A DNA stretch of 64,000 bases from Paractinoplanes aksuensis (GCF_024137025.1 NZ_JAMYJR010000041.1:124001-188000); one strand, 5' to 3'; numbered from the stretch's first letter, positions 9,454 through 18,006 are shown. Numbers and translations are program-made. Notes: generated by a model not told the origin, from the sequence alone.

Positions 9454-10521
9454 GTGACCTCCCCCCTCGAAGCCGCTGACCTGCGTGCCCGCGTCGACAA
9501 GGCGCTGGCCGCCTTCCTGGCCGAGCAGCGTTCCCGTCTCACCGGCATCGACCCCGCGCTGGTCGCCGTGGCCGAGACGCTCGAGGATTTCGTGCTCGGC
9601 GGGGGCAAGCGGCTGCGACCGGCGTTCGCCTACTGGGGGTTCCGGGGCGCCCACGGGCCCGACTCCGACCAGCTCGTGGCGGCCGTCTCCGCGCTCGAGC
9701 TCGTGCAGGCCAGCGCGCTGATCCACGACGACCTGATGGACCGCTCGGACACCCGGCGCGGCGAGCCCTCGGTGCACCGGCGGTTCGAGGCCCGGCACAC
9801 GGCGGCGGGCTGGCGGGGCGGGGCGGCCGCGTTCGGCGACAGCGCCGCGGTGCTGCTGGGCGACCTGGCCCTGGTCTGGTCGGACGAGTTGCTGCACACC
9901 TCGGGGGTCGCGCCCGACGACCTGGCCCGGGCCCGGCCGGTCTTCGACGAGATGCGCACCGAGGTCACCGTCGGGCAGTACCTGGACGTGCTGACCCAGG
10001 CCACGGCCGACACGTCGCTCGACCGGGCGGGCAAGGTGGCCCGGTTCAAGTCGGCCAAGTACACGGTCGAGCGGCCGCTGCTGCTGGGCGCGGCGCTGGC
10101 CGGGGCGCCGGCCGAGGTGTCGGCCGCATACTCGGCCTTCGGGCTGCCGCTGGGGGAGGCGTTCCAGCTGCGGGACGACGTCCTGGGCGTGTTCGGCGAC
10201 CCGGACCGGACCGGCAAGCCGGCGGGCGACGACCTGCGCGAGGGTAAACGGACCTATCTGGTGGCGGCGGCCTTCGCCGGTCTGGACGACTCCGGGCGTA
10301 CGGAATTGGACGCCGGCCTGGGCGACCAGGGCCTGAGCCTCGACGGCGTGACCCGGCTGCGCGGGCTGATCCGCGAGAGCGGCGCCCTGGCCGCGACCGA
10401 GCGGCGCATCGGCGAGCTGATGACGGCGTCCCTGGCCGCGCTGGACGCGGTGGCCATCGACGAGGAGGCGCGGGACGTCCTGCACCGCCTCGCCGACGCG
10501 GCGACCCGCCGTACGGTCTAG
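9454..10521 (+). CDS. idsA: polyprenyl diphosphate synthase (IdsA type)
   Basis: Trans-isoprenyl diphosphate synthase that elongates allylic diphosphates with IPP. The product is 355 residues. The first Asp-rich motif is DDLMD (D92-D96) in SALIHDDLMDRSDTRRG, with GGGKRLRP upstream for substrate diphosphate binding. The second motif is RDDVLGVFGD, with its first Asp at 241. Chain length (geranyl, farnesyl or geranylgeranyl) cannot be read reliably. It could supply precursors to the carotenoid operon at 27-33 kb, which lacks its own synthase. GTG start at 9454; the stop overlaps that of the convergent downstream gene by 4 bases. Confidence 0.9.
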   Translation: MTSPLEAADLRARVDKALAAFLAEQRSRLTGIDPALVAVAETLEDFVLGGGKRLRPAFAYWGFRGAHGPDSDQLVAAVSALELVQASALIHDDLMDRSDTRRGEPSVHRRFEARHTAAGWRGGAAAFGDSAAVLLGDLALVWSDELLHTSGVAPDDLARARPVFDEMRTEVTVGQYLDVLTQATADTSLDRAGKVARFKSAKYTVERPLLLGAALAGAPAEVSAAYSAFGLPLGEAFQLRDDVLGVFGDPDRTGKPAGDDLREGKRTYLVAAAFAGLDDSGRTELDAGLGDQGLSLDGVTRLRGLIRESGALAATERRIGELMTASLAALDAVAIDEEARDVLHRLADAATRRTV

Positions 10522-10868
10522 AAGCCCAGCGCCTGAGCGCGCCTTTTCACCTCGCGGGCACGGTCGCCGCCGAGGCCCTTCGCGGCGTTCCCGTCGAGTG
10601 CCTCATCCGGCTCGTACAGCCACCGGAGGGCCTCTTCGTCGTTGTACCCGGCGTCGCGCAGCAAGTTGAGCACGCCGGGGAGGTGCTTCTGCACTGTGCT
10701 GTTGGCCACCAGGTCGGCCGGCACCACACGGATGCCGTCACGGCGCACCGCGAGCAGGTGCCCGTCGCGGATCATCTGGTGCACCTTGCTGATCGACACA
10801 TCGAGCTTCGCGGAGACGTCGGGCAGGGTGACCCACTCGGCCGGTCCGGCGGTAACGGAATCGCTCAC
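10518..10868 (-). CDS. Rv2175c-like DNA-binding protein
   Basis: A 116-residue protein with an N-terminal winged helix-turn-helix (WVTLPDVSAKLDVSISKV, HQMIRDGHLLAVRRDG) and a C-terminal helical part (KHLPGVLNLLRDAGYNDEEA, LRWLYEPDEAL). It resembles M. tuberculosis Rv2175c, a DNA-binding protein reported to be phosphorylated by the kinase PknL. Here too a PknL-type kinase lies close by (11731), so a kinase-substrate pairing is plausible. GTG 10868 is chosen; the N-terminus (VSDSVTAGPAEW) has several Ser/Thr that could be phosphorylated. Confidence 0.75.
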   Translation of the reverse strand: MSDSVTAGPAEWVTLPDVSAKLDVSISKVHQMIRDGHLLAVRRDGIRVVPADLVANSTVQKHLPGVLNLLRDAGYNDEEALRWLYEPDEALDGNAAKGLGGDRAREVKRRAQALGF

Positions 10869-10901
10869 CCCCACAGCGTACGAGAGCGGAGAAGGAACCC
10901 G

Positions 10902-11615
10902 ATGAGCGTGTTGCGCAGGACCCGCACGGAAGTGGCCGGAGCGTGGCGTTCGCTGCGCTACGACCTGGGCCGGGAACCGGTCCGGCCACCCGCCGGCGGA
11001 CCGGACGTGACCTCGACCGGGATGGGCACCTGGGGCCTGGAGGGCCTGGTCGAGCCCGATCCGGCGCCGCCGGCCCGGCGGCCGCGCCGGGCCGTGGCCA
11101 TGACCGTGTTCGGGACGCTGACCGTGGTCGGGGCGGCCGGGGCGTACCTGGTCGTGGTGAACGGGCTCGGCTCGCTGATGACGGAGCAGCCGGCCGCGGC
11201 CGACACGCTGGCGCCGCGGGTCGCGGTGACCACCACCGTCGGGATGGGGCCGTCGTCCCGGGCCGCGACCGCGGGGCGGACCACAGTGGCGGTCCCGCGC
11301 TCGCCGGCCGGGGTGGCCGTGCCACCGCCGGCGCCCGCCGCGCCGCAACCACCGCAGGCCGCCGCTGTGCCGCCCCCGGTCCAGGCGAAGAGTCCGATCC
11401 GGACCACAAAACCGGCAAGTCCGGAATGTCACTGCGAGCCGCCCGTGCCGACGCCGACCGCGCCCACCTCTCCGCCGTCGCCGACCCCGTCGCTGTCCCC
11501 CTCACCGTCCTCCTCGGCGAGCGCCGGACCGTCGCCGAGCGAGTCCGCGGACGCCTCGGCCTCGCCGTCGCCGAGCCGTTCCTGGGACGGGAAGCGGCAT
11601 CGGCGGCACCACTAA
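10902..11615 (+). CDS. single-pass membrane protein with Pro/Ser-rich tail, function unknown
   Basis: I do not recognise this 237-residue protein. It has a basic cytoplasmic N-terminus (about 1-63), one membrane segment (about 64-86, AVAMTVFGTLTVVGAAGAYL) and a long low-complexity outer region rich in Pro, Ala, Thr and Ser, ending in a basic KRHRRHH. A short CHCEPPV patch near 180 gives two cysteines. ATG 10902 has AGAAGGA just upstream. It is divergent from the Rv2175c-like gene and precedes pknL in the same direction, so a cell-envelope role near the kinase is possible but unproven. Confidence 0.7.
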   Translation: MSVLRRTRTEVAGAWRSLRYDLGREPVRPPAGGPDVTSTGMGTWGLEGLVEPDPAPPARRPRRAVAMTVFGTLTVVGAAGAYLVVVNGLGSLMTEQPAAADTLAPRVAVTTTVGMGPSSRAATAGRTTVAVPRSPAGVAVPPPAPAAPQPPQAAAVPPPVQAKSPIRTTKPASPECHCEPPVPTPTAPTSPPSPTPSLSPSPSSSASAGPSPSESADASASPSPSRSWDGKRHRRHH

Positions 11616-11730
11616 ATCCGCTTTTGCCGGTGCGGTTCGGGCGGAGGTGACGCATGCCTCCGTACCCGTTTGGACTCAGCTATGACATCCTGGATCGCCC
11701 CCACGCGAAAGACACATACACTTCACGCCG

Positions 11731-13680
11731 ATGGACACCACAGTCGCCGACACGTTGATCGGCACGACGATTGACGGCCGCTACCGGATCACCGGTCGGG
11801 TGGCCCGTGGTGGCATGGCGACCGTCTACACCGCCACTGATGAACGACTCGAGCGCACCGTCGCTCTGAAGATCATTCACCCGTCGCAAGCGACCAATGC
11901 CCACTTCGTGGACAGGTTCACCGACGAGGCCAAGACGATCGCCCGGCTCACCCATCCCAACGTCGTCGCCGTGTACGACCAGGGCCGCCACCAGGGCCTG
12001 CCCTATCTGGTCATGGAGTACGTGCAGGGCAACACCCTGCGCGACCTGCTCACCCAGCGCCGCCGGCTCAGCCCGGTCGAGGCCCTGGCGATCCTCGAGC
12101 AGATGCTCGCCGCGATCGCCGCCGCCCACCGGGCCGGCCTCGTGCACCGGGATGTCAAGCCCGAGAACGTGCTGGTCGCCGAGGCGCCCAGCGGGGGCGT
12201 GGCCAATCTGGTCGACGCCGTGGTCAAGGTGGCCGACTTCGGGCTGGCGCGGGCCGTCGAGGCCAGCAGCGCCGACGAGCCGGGGCAGCTCATGGCCACC
12301 GTGGCCTACGTCGCGCCCGAGCTGGTGACCGACGGTCACGCCGACGCCCGCACCGACGTCTACTCGGCCGGCATCGTGCTGTTCGAGATGCTGACCGGCC
12401 GGGTGCCGTTCGACGGCGACGACCCGGTGGCGGTGGCCTGGCAGCACGTCGACAACGACGTCCCTGCCCCGTCGGGTCTGGTCAAGGGTCTGCCCACGGT
12501 GCTCGACGACCTCACCGCGCGGGCCACCCGGCGCGACCCGGGGGCCCGGCCGACCGACGCCGGCGCGCTCCTGGCCGAGGTGCAGACCGTCCGCGACGAT
12601 CTCGGCGCGGCCAACGTCGAGACCGCGTTGCTGCGTCAGGTGCCGCCCACGCGTGCTCCGGTCGCCGACGCCACCACCGTGGTGCCCGCCATCGGCGCGG
12701 GCGATCGGCCGCCGTGGGCCCGGCTGCCCAACCAGGCCGCCCCGCGCGGCCAGGAATACACCGCGGGCCGGCTCCCGCGCTCGTCGCGACGCGGCAGCAG
12801 CGAGGGCCCCGACCGGCGGCGCATCCTGCTGTCGGCCGCCGTGGCGGTCATGGTGCTGGTCGTCATCGGCAGCACCTGGTGGGTCACCCTGGGCCGCTAC
12901 ACCGACGCGCCCTCGCTGATCAACCAGACCAAGGCCCAGGTCGAGCTGAGCGCGCAGCAGCAGGGCTTCGAGCTGTTCTACGGCGACGGCGCCTACAGCG
13001 AGTCCGTCCCGAAGGACACGGTCGTCTCGCAGGATCCCGCGCCCGACGGGAAGGTCGTCAAGGGCGGCGTGATCACGGTCAACCTGTCGCTCGGCCCGGA
13101 ACGCTTCGCCGTGCCCGACCTGGCCGGCCTCGAACTGGCCGCCGCGCGGGGCGAGCTCGAGCAGCTCAACCTCAAGCTGAAAGAGGGCTCGGGGCAGTAC
13201 AGCGACACCGTGCCCGAGGGGGCGGTGCTCTCCTCCGACCCCAAGACCGGCACGCAGCTCAAGCGCGGCGCGACCGTCACGGTGGCGCTCAGCAAGGGCC
13301 GCGCCCCGATCCGGGTGCCCGACCTCAACGGCAAGAACATCAACGAGGCCCGCGACGAGCTGGCCAAGCTGGGGCTGACCGCGTCCGAGCGCTACAAGGA
13401 CAGCGACCAGCCCAAGGACACGGTCATCGGGCAGACGCCCAAGTCCGGCACCGGCGCCACCAAGGACGACGAGGTCACCCTCGACGTCAGCAAGGGCCCG
13501 CCGCTGGTCACCGTGCCCGACCTGACCAACCAGCCGTGTCAGGACGCCCGGGCCGCCCTCGAGGGACTCGGCCTGCGCGTCCGGATCGACTTCAACCCCA
13601 ATGCTTTCGTACGCAGTCAGCAGCCGGGCGGCAACACCCAGGTCGAGCCGCAGACCGAGGTAGCGATCCAGTGCTTCTGA
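11731..13680 (+). CDS. pknL: PknL-type Ser/Thr protein kinase with four PASTA domains
   Basis: A membrane-bound Hanks-type kinase of 649 residues. The kinase domain (about 18-285) keeps the Gly-rich loop GRVARGGMATVY, Lys47, HRDVKPEN (catalytic D141) and DFG (D169). A linker leads to one membrane helix (about 365-388). Outside are four PASTA repeats of about 66 residues (roughly 393-457, 458-525, 526-593, 594-649), a fold that binds muropeptide/lipid II-like ligands. The position beside an Rv2175c-like gene indicates PknL orthology, yet M. tuberculosis PknL lacks PASTA repeats as I recall; this form combines PknL context with PknB-like sensing. The next gene starts within its last codons. Confidence 0.9.
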   Translation: MDTTVADTLIGTTIDGRYRITGRVARGGMATVYTATDERLERTVALKIIHPSQATNAHFVDRFTDEAKTIARLTHPNVVAVYDQGRHQGLPYLVMEYVQGNTLRDLLTQRRRLSPVEALAILEQMLAAIAAAHRAGLVHRDVKPENVLVAEAPSGGVANLVDAVVKVADFGLARAVEASSADEPGQLMATVAYVAPELVTDGHADARTDVYSAGIVLFEMLTGRVPFDGDDPVAVAWQHVDNDVPAPSGLVKGLPTVLDDLTARATRRDPGARPTDAGALLAEVQTVRDDLGAANVETALLRQVPPTRAPVADATTVVPAIGAGDRPPWARLPNQAAPRGQEYTAGRLPRSSRRGSSEGPDRRRILLSAAVAVMVLVVIGSTWWVTLGRYTDAPSLINQTKAQVELSAQQQGFELFYGDGAYSESVPKDTVVSQDPAPDGKVVKGGVITVNLSLGPERFAVPDLAGLELAAARGELEQLNLKLKEGSGQYSDTVPEGAVLSSDPKTGTQLKRGATVTVALSKGRAPIRVPDLNGKNINEARDELAKLGLTASERYKDSDQPKDTVIGQTPKSGTGATKDDEVTLDVSKGPPLVTVPDLTNQPCQDARAALEGLGLRVRIDFNPNAFVRSQQPGGNTQVEPQTEVAIQCF

Positions 13681-14522
13681 GCCGCATCGGTTCGCACACG
13701 AAGACGTCGGGTGGGCTGGCCAAGGCCGCCCTCCCGTACGTCGACGCCGCGAAGTCCGAAACCCTTCAGGTGTACGTGTCGAACTCGCGCGGCTGGGCCC
13801 TGCCGCCGGGCGACCCCAAGCAGGACGTGCTGTTCCGCGACGGCATCGGCGAGCGCGCGATCCCGGCCTTCATCCACGCGTCACTGCTGGTGAACCTGGG
13901 CTCGCCGACCGAGCTGACCGTCGAGAAGTCGATCGCCGTGCTGGCCCACGCGCTCGAGCGGGGCCAGGCGATCGGCGCCTCCGCGGTGGTCTTCCACGCG
14001 GGCAGCTCGGTCGACGAGGCGCACGACGACAAGGCGTTCCACCAGCTGCGCGAGGCTCTGCTGCCGCTGCTCGACCGCGACGACATGCCCCAGCTGCTGG
14101 TCGAGCCGAGTGCCGGTGGCGGCCGCAGTCTGGCCTCCAAGGTGCAGGACCTCACCCGGTATCTGGACGCCGTCGACAATCACCCGCGCCTGGGCGTCTG
14201 CTTCGACACCTGCCACGCGTGGGCGGCCGGGCACGACCTGGCGACCCCGGGCGGCATGACGGAGACGCTGGACGCCCTGGTCGCCTCCGTGGGCGAGGGC
14301 CGGCTCCAGCTGATCCACGCCAACGACTCGAAGGACGAGTGCGGCTCCACCCGCGACCGGCACGAGACGATCGGCCAGGGCCGCATCGGGTCGGCGCCCT
14401 TCGCCGAGCTGCTGGCGCACCCCGCAACGGCCGGCATCCCGGTCATCGTCGAGACGCCGTCGGTCGAGCACGAGGGTCACGCGGCCGACATCGCCCTGCT
14501 GAAATCCCTGCGTCCGGTCTGA
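13671..14522 (+). CDS. nfo: endonuclease IV-like AP endonuclease (xylose isomerase-like TIM barrel)
   Basis: A 283-residue TIM-barrel protein of the Nfo family, which cuts DNA 5' to abasic sites with a zinc cluster. Recognisable family stretches are RIGSHTKTSGGL, VVFHAGS, LLVEPSAGGG (variant of the usual EN.AG), GVCFDTCHAWAAGHD, HANDSKDECGSTRDRH, HETIGQGRIG and VIVETPS. The metal ligands in these stretches look intact. GTG 13671 overlaps the kinase stop by 10 bases, so translation is probably coupled to pknL. Confidence 0.85.
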   Translation: MLLSRIGSHTKTSGGLAKAALPYVDAAKSETLQVYVSNSRGWALPPGDPKQDVLFRDGIGERAIPAFIHASLLVNLGSPTELTVEKSIAVLAHALERGQAIGASAVVFHAGSSVDEAHDDKAFHQLREALLPLLDRDDMPQLLVEPSAGGGRSLASKVQDLTRYLDAVDNHPRLGVCFDTCHAWAAGHDLATPGGMTETLDALVASVGEGRLQLIHANDSKDECGSTRDRHETIGQGRIGSAPFAELLAHPATAGIPVIVETPSVEHEGHAADIALLKSLRPV

Positions 14523-14525
14523 GGT

Positions 14526-14555
14526 TGTCAACAAAACGTTGACACTTGCTAGGCT
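14526..14555 (+). promoter_or_regulatory. operator TGTCAAC-N5-GTTGACA overlapping a promoter
   Basis: Perfect 7-bp arms (14526-14532 and 14538-14544), followed by a -10-like TAGGCT at 14550-14555, seven bases before the GTG of the next gene. The gene therefore looks leaderless and self-controlled. The layout resembles the RheA operator of Streptomyces albus hsp18 (TGTCATC-N5-GATGACA, from memory). Confidence 0.5.
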
Positions 14556-14561
14556 GGGCCG

Positions 14562-15047
14562 GTGGCTGACCTGACCGACCTCCGAGCCGTGCCCGCCGCG
14601 CGGGCCCGACTCGACGCCGAGGAGCTCGACCTCATCGACCGGGCCCGGCGCGAGGGCGCCACGTGGGGTGAGATCGCCACCGCGCTCGGACTGGGCAGCC
14701 GGCAGGCCGCCGAACAGCGGCGGTTGCGCCTGGTAGCGGCCGTGCGGCCGGTCCCGGCCACCCCCGACGAGTATGGCCAAGTGCTCGCTGAGCTGCGGAA
14801 ATCGACCTTGGAACTGCATCGCCGGGTGGGCGCCGACGGCCGGTGGGACAGGCGCTTCACGCGGGCCGTTCTCGTGCGGGAAACCCTTGCCGCAGTGCCC
14901 GACGCGACCGGCGGCGCCCTGTTCGCGCTGGCCGAAGCGGTGGTCGCCGATCTGGACGCCGCCGCGGGCCGCCCGCTGCCGGCCACGACCCGCGCGGCCG
15001 TCGACCGGGTGCGGGCAGCGCTTGCCGCCGCGTCACCGAAGCATTGA
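14562..15047 (+). CDS. small HTH protein similar to HSP18-type transcriptional regulators
   Basis: A 161-residue protein with an internal helix-turn-helix (LIDRARREGATWGEIATALG, residues about 24-44, then LGSRQAAEQRRLRL). This TW.EIA.ALG-Q-A-QRR pattern is what I associate with actinobacterial proteins named HSP18 transcriptional regulators; the functional name is not well proven. GTG 14562 lies directly behind a -10-like hexamer. The gene is followed at 60 bases by an MFS transporter gene whose upstream DNA repeats the GTTGACA/TTGAC half-site, so the pair is probably a regulator-transporter unit. Confidence 0.65.
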   Translation: MADLTDLRAVPAARARLDAEELDLIDRARREGATWGEIATALGLGSRQAAEQRRLRLVAAVRPVPATPDEYGQVLAELRKSTLELHRRVGADGRWDRRFTRAVLVRETLAAVPDATGGALFALAEAVVADLDAAAGRPLPATTRAAVDRVRAALAAASPKH

Positions 15048-15062
15048 CATATTGACGCTCAA
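15044..15062. promoter_or_regulatory. TTGAC half-sites upstream of the MFS gene
   Basis: TTGACA at 15044-15049 and TTGACGCTCAA (inverted TTGA/TCAA) at 15052-15062 repeat the half-site of the operator at 14526-14544. A separate GAGTC-N5-GACTC hairpin lies at 15076-15090, just before the ribosome binding site. Weak evidence for shared control. Confidence 0.3.
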
Positions 15063-15106
15063 CTCTGAAGGATGTGAGTCCTCGCGACTCAATCTTCGGA
15101 GGCGTC

Positions 15107-16273
15107 ATGCAGCGCAACGCGCTCCTGTTCGTGCTGATCTCGCTGCTGTCCGGGTTCGGCAGCACGGCCATGACCCTGGCCGCCGGCATCTGGGTCTTCG
15201 ACCTCACCGGGTCGGTCAGCCTGGCCGCGCTCACCGCCGTCTGCACCTACGCGCCGACCCTGGCCGCGCCGTGGCTGGGCGCGCTGGTCGACCGCCTGCC
15301 CCGCCGCCCACTGGTCATCGGGGTCGACCTGGCCCTGGGCGCGGCGCTGCTGACCCTGTTGGCCGTCCGGTCGGCCGGGGCGGCCTGGCTGATCTTCGCC
15401 GTGCTGCTGGCCCGGGGCGTCAGCTACGTGCTGAGCGACGCGGGCGAGTCGGCGATCCTGCCGTCGGCCCTGTCCCCGAAGATCCTGGCCGACGTCAACG
15501 GCTGGCGGTCCAGCGCGCAGGAGGGCATGAAACTGGTGGCGCCGCTGGCCGGGGCCACCCTCTACGCCTGGCGCGGCCCCGTCGCCGTCGTCGTGCTCTG
15601 CGCCGCGATGCCGCTGCTGACCGCCGCCTGTTACGCGCTGCTGCGGCTGGCCCCGGTCCGGCCCGCGCCCCAGGTCGAACGCGGCCTCCGGCCTGGTCTG
15701 CGGGCACTGTTCGGCGTTCCGGCCGTACGCGATCCGGTGCTCGTGGCCGGGGCCGCGATCGGCGCGTCGGGCCTGACCAACGCGGCCGTCCTGGCCCATG
15801 TGGTCCATGATCTGGGCCGGCCCGCGACTCACCTCGGCTATCTCGGCACGGCTCAGGGCGCCGGCTCGATCGTGGCCGGGCTGGTGATCGGGCGCCTGCT
15901 GGCCCGCCGAGGGCCGGTCACGGTGGCCGCCGCCGGCGCTGCCATCTTCGCGGCTGGTTGCCTGCTCCAGGCCCTGCCGTGGTGGCCGACCATGATCGCC
16001 GGCAGCGTGGTGATCGGGGTCGGGCTGGTCTGGGCCCTGATCGCCGCCGTCACCGCCGTCCAGACCAGAACCCCGGAGCATCTGCTCGGCCGGGTCGCCG
16101 CCACCTCCAACACGGTGATGTTCGGGCCCGTGGCGCTCGGCATCCCGCTGGGGGCCGCTGCCGTGCACCTGGGCGCTGTCGTGCCGCTGGCGCTGGCCGC
16201 CCTGGTCAGTGCGGCCGCCGCGGCAATGGCGCTGCGGGCCGCCCGAGTGCCCTCTGTCGTGTCGCGGGGCTAG
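15107..16273 (+). CDS. MFS transporter
   Basis: A 388-residue protein with about 12 membrane segments and the motif-A-like loop LGALVDRLPRRPL between helices 2 and 3. It belongs to the small MFS exporters often placed beside regulators; the substrate is unknown. The open frame extends to 15074, but ATG 15107 has GGAGG (15098-15102) at ideal distance and starts MQRNALLFVLIS, directly entering helix 1. The upstream HTH gene is its likely regulator. Confidence 0.85.
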   Translation: MQRNALLFVLISLLSGFGSTAMTLAAGIWVFDLTGSVSLAALTAVCTYAPTLAAPWLGALVDRLPRRPLVIGVDLALGAALLTLLAVRSAGAAWLIFAVLLARGVSYVLSDAGESAILPSALSPKILADVNGWRSSAQEGMKLVAPLAGATLYAWRGPVAVVVLCAAMPLLTAACYALLRLAPVRPAPQVERGLRPGLRALFGVPAVRDPVLVAGAAIGASGLTNAAVLAHVVHDLGRPATHLGYLGTAQGAGSIVAGLVIGRLLARRGPVTVAAAGAAIFAAGCLLQALPWWPTMIAGSVVIGVGLVWALIAAVTAVQTRTPEHLLGRVAATSNTVMFGPVALGIPLGAAAVHLGAVVPLALAALVSAAAAAMALRAARVPSVVSRG

Positions 16274-16501
16274 CGGCCTGTGGACGATACTCGCGCTACA
16301 CGCCGTCGGGGTCGCGTTGTTGACGGACTGTGAGCGATGCTCGGCGCGGCCGCCTCGATGCTCGCGTTACGTGCCGACCGGGCGCCTGCCCTGCGTCGGG
16401 TCGTGGAGGTAGTGCCTGTGGACAACGCGGGCACTGTTGCGGGCGGCTGTGGAAAACTCGGGCGCGAAATTTGCCGTTGTCCCTAGGGTGGTGGTCCCCC
16501 A

Positions 16502-16572
16502 GGGCGGGTGGGTTCCGGTTGGTGGGCTCCGGTTGGTGGGCTCGGGTTGGTGGGCTCCGATTGGCGGGATCC
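16502..16572. repeat. 14-bp tandem repeat in a gene-free stretch
   Basis: GGTTGGTGGGCTCC at 16517-16530, 16531-16544 and 16545-16558, then GATTGGCGGGATCC (16559-16572); a degenerate first unit starts at 16502. The array sits in the 353-base convergent gap between the MFS gene and the FAD monooxygenase. The rest of that gap (16274-16501) shows no gene, terminator or RNA that I can support. Confidence 0.75.
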
Positions 16573-16626
16573 GGCCGCTGGGCATCGATCTGAGGGCTCC
16601 GGCCGGGGTTGAACTTCTCGGCGGCG

Positions 16627-17991
16627 TCACGCGGGGGTGCGGGCTCGGAGGCGGTGCTGGTAGGCGGTGACGTCCTGCGGGTTGTGTGTGGCGCAGCCGA
16701 TGTAGTTGTCGGGGCGTACCAGGAACAGGGTGGGCTCGTGGGCGTCGTAGGCGGTGGCCGCGGCCGGGTCGGTGATGTGGTGGACGTGGCAGTCGGGCGT
16801 GGGGGCGGGCAGGTCGCCTGTCCAGTGGAAGGCCAGCAGTGTCCAGTGCGGGCCGCGCAGCAGGTCGAGGATCGGGCCTGGGGCGCGGTCGCCGGCCTGC
16901 ACGGTGCCCGGCGTGTCGCGGTGTTCGGCCGAGAGCGGGCCGCCCCGGTAGTTCACGCCCAGCTGGCGCAGCGCGGGGTCGTCGCGGCGCATCGCGTCGG
17001 CTGAGGCGGTTGCCGCTTTGCGGTGCAGGCGGGTGCTGATGCCGAGCACGTCGGCCGCCACCGGCAGGCGCTCGGCCTCGTACGTGTCGAGCAGGTCCTC
17101 GTACGCCAGTTTCCAGCCCAGGTTGTAGGCGTCCTGGATGCCGGTGTTGAGGCCCTGGCCGCCGGCGGGGGAGTGCACGTGGGCGGCGTCGCCGGCCAGG
17201 AAGACGTTTCCGGACCGGTAGCGGGAGACCATCCGGATGTTCGCGCGGTACAGGGAACGCCAGCCGATGTCGGTGATGGTCAGGCCCACCGACTCGGCCA
17301 GCTGCTCGATCGGCTGGTCCGAGGGCGGGGCCGTCAGTTGGAAGGTGTCGGTGCCGGGCATGGGACACAGCCCGAGCCGGAGCGAGCGCTGGCCGGCCCC
17401 GGGCCAGATGTGCCAGTTGTCGCGGGAGAGGCCGGGCACCCGGACGTCGGCGATGATCAGCTGTTCCGCCGGGAAGGACTCGCCCTCGAAGGGGACGTCG
17501 AGCGCCTTGCGGACGGTGCTCCGGCCGCCGTCGCAGCCGACGACGTAGCGGGGGCGGACCACTTCGCCGGTGGAGAGGGTCACGGCGTCCGGGGTCAGCT
17601 CGACCACGCCGACGCCGAACTCGACCGGGATCCCGTCGGCCAGCAGTTCGGCTGTGCGCCATTGCGGGTGCATGAGCATGTTCGGGTGGGGCACGGCCGG
17701 GGTCGGGGCGTGCCACTCGTCCATCCGCTGGGTCGCTGTGCCGCCGGCGGGAAGGTGGATGAGCAGCTCGGGGTAGTCGCGGCCGGTCGCCAGGAAGGCG
17801 GGCAGCAGGCCCAGGTCGTCCAGGACCTCTTGCGTACGGGGCTGAATGCCTTTGCCCCGGGAACCGGCGGGCAGGGCCGGGGACTGTTCGACGATCCGGA
17901 ACGGGACGCCGTGCCGTTGCAGGACGCGGGCCAAGGTGAGACCGGTCGGGCCGGCGCCCACGATGAGAGTGAATTCAAATTCAGTGAACAT
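16627..17991 (-). CDS. FAD-dependent aromatic-type monooxygenase
   Basis: A 454-residue class A flavoprotein hydroxylase. The N-terminal dinucleotide fold is VGAGPTGLTLARVLQRHGV with the Glu of IVEQ closing it. The CDGGRSTVRKAL motif (DG fingerprint) and GNVFLAGDAAHVHSPAGGQG (the GD motif) are intact, and a thioredoxin-like C-terminal tail (GDRAPG..) is present, as in the phenol hydroxylase/rifampicin monooxygenase group. The substrate is unknown; resistance to or breakdown of an aromatic compound is likely. It is divergent from a TetR gene with 15 bases between starts and an operator overlapping its own ATG. Confidence 0.88.
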   Translation of the reverse strand: MFTEFEFTLIVGAGPTGLTLARVLQRHGVPFRIVEQSPALPAGSRGKGIQPRTQEVLDDLGLLPAFLATGRDYPELLIHLPAGGTATQRMDEWHAPTPAVPHPNMLMHPQWRTAELLADGIPVEFGVGVVELTPDAVTLSTGEVVRPRYVVGCDGGRSTVRKALDVPFEGESFPAEQLIIADVRVPGLSRDNWHIWPGAGQRSLRLGLCPMPGTDTFQLTAPPSDQPIEQLAESVGLTITDIGWRSLYRANIRMVSRYRSGNVFLAGDAAHVHSPAGGQGLNTGIQDAYNLGWKLAYEDLLDTYEAERLPVAADVLGISTRLHRKAATASADAMRRDDPALRQLGVNYRGGPLSAEHRDTPGTVQAGDRAPGPILDLLRGPHWTLLAFHWTGDLPAPTPDCHVHHITDPAAATAYDAHEPTLFLVRPDNYIGCATHNPQDVTAYQHRLRARTPA

Positions 17992-17999
17992 AGATTCAC
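17984..17999. promoter_or_regulatory. TetR-type operator GTGAA-N6-TTCAC
   Basis: A 16-bp inverted repeat overlaps the monooxygenase ATG (17989-17991) and lies 8 bases before the TetR gene. Extra AATTCAAATTCA sequence lies inside the first monooxygenase codons (17970-17982). It could let one repressor silence both genes. Confidence 0.5.
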
Positions 18000-18006
18000 C
18001 GTACGA

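Noticed and set aside
16330..16593. 87-codon frame in the gap before the FAD monooxygenase
   Set aside because: Its C-terminal half is just the translated 14-bp repeat, with no RBS or family resemblance.
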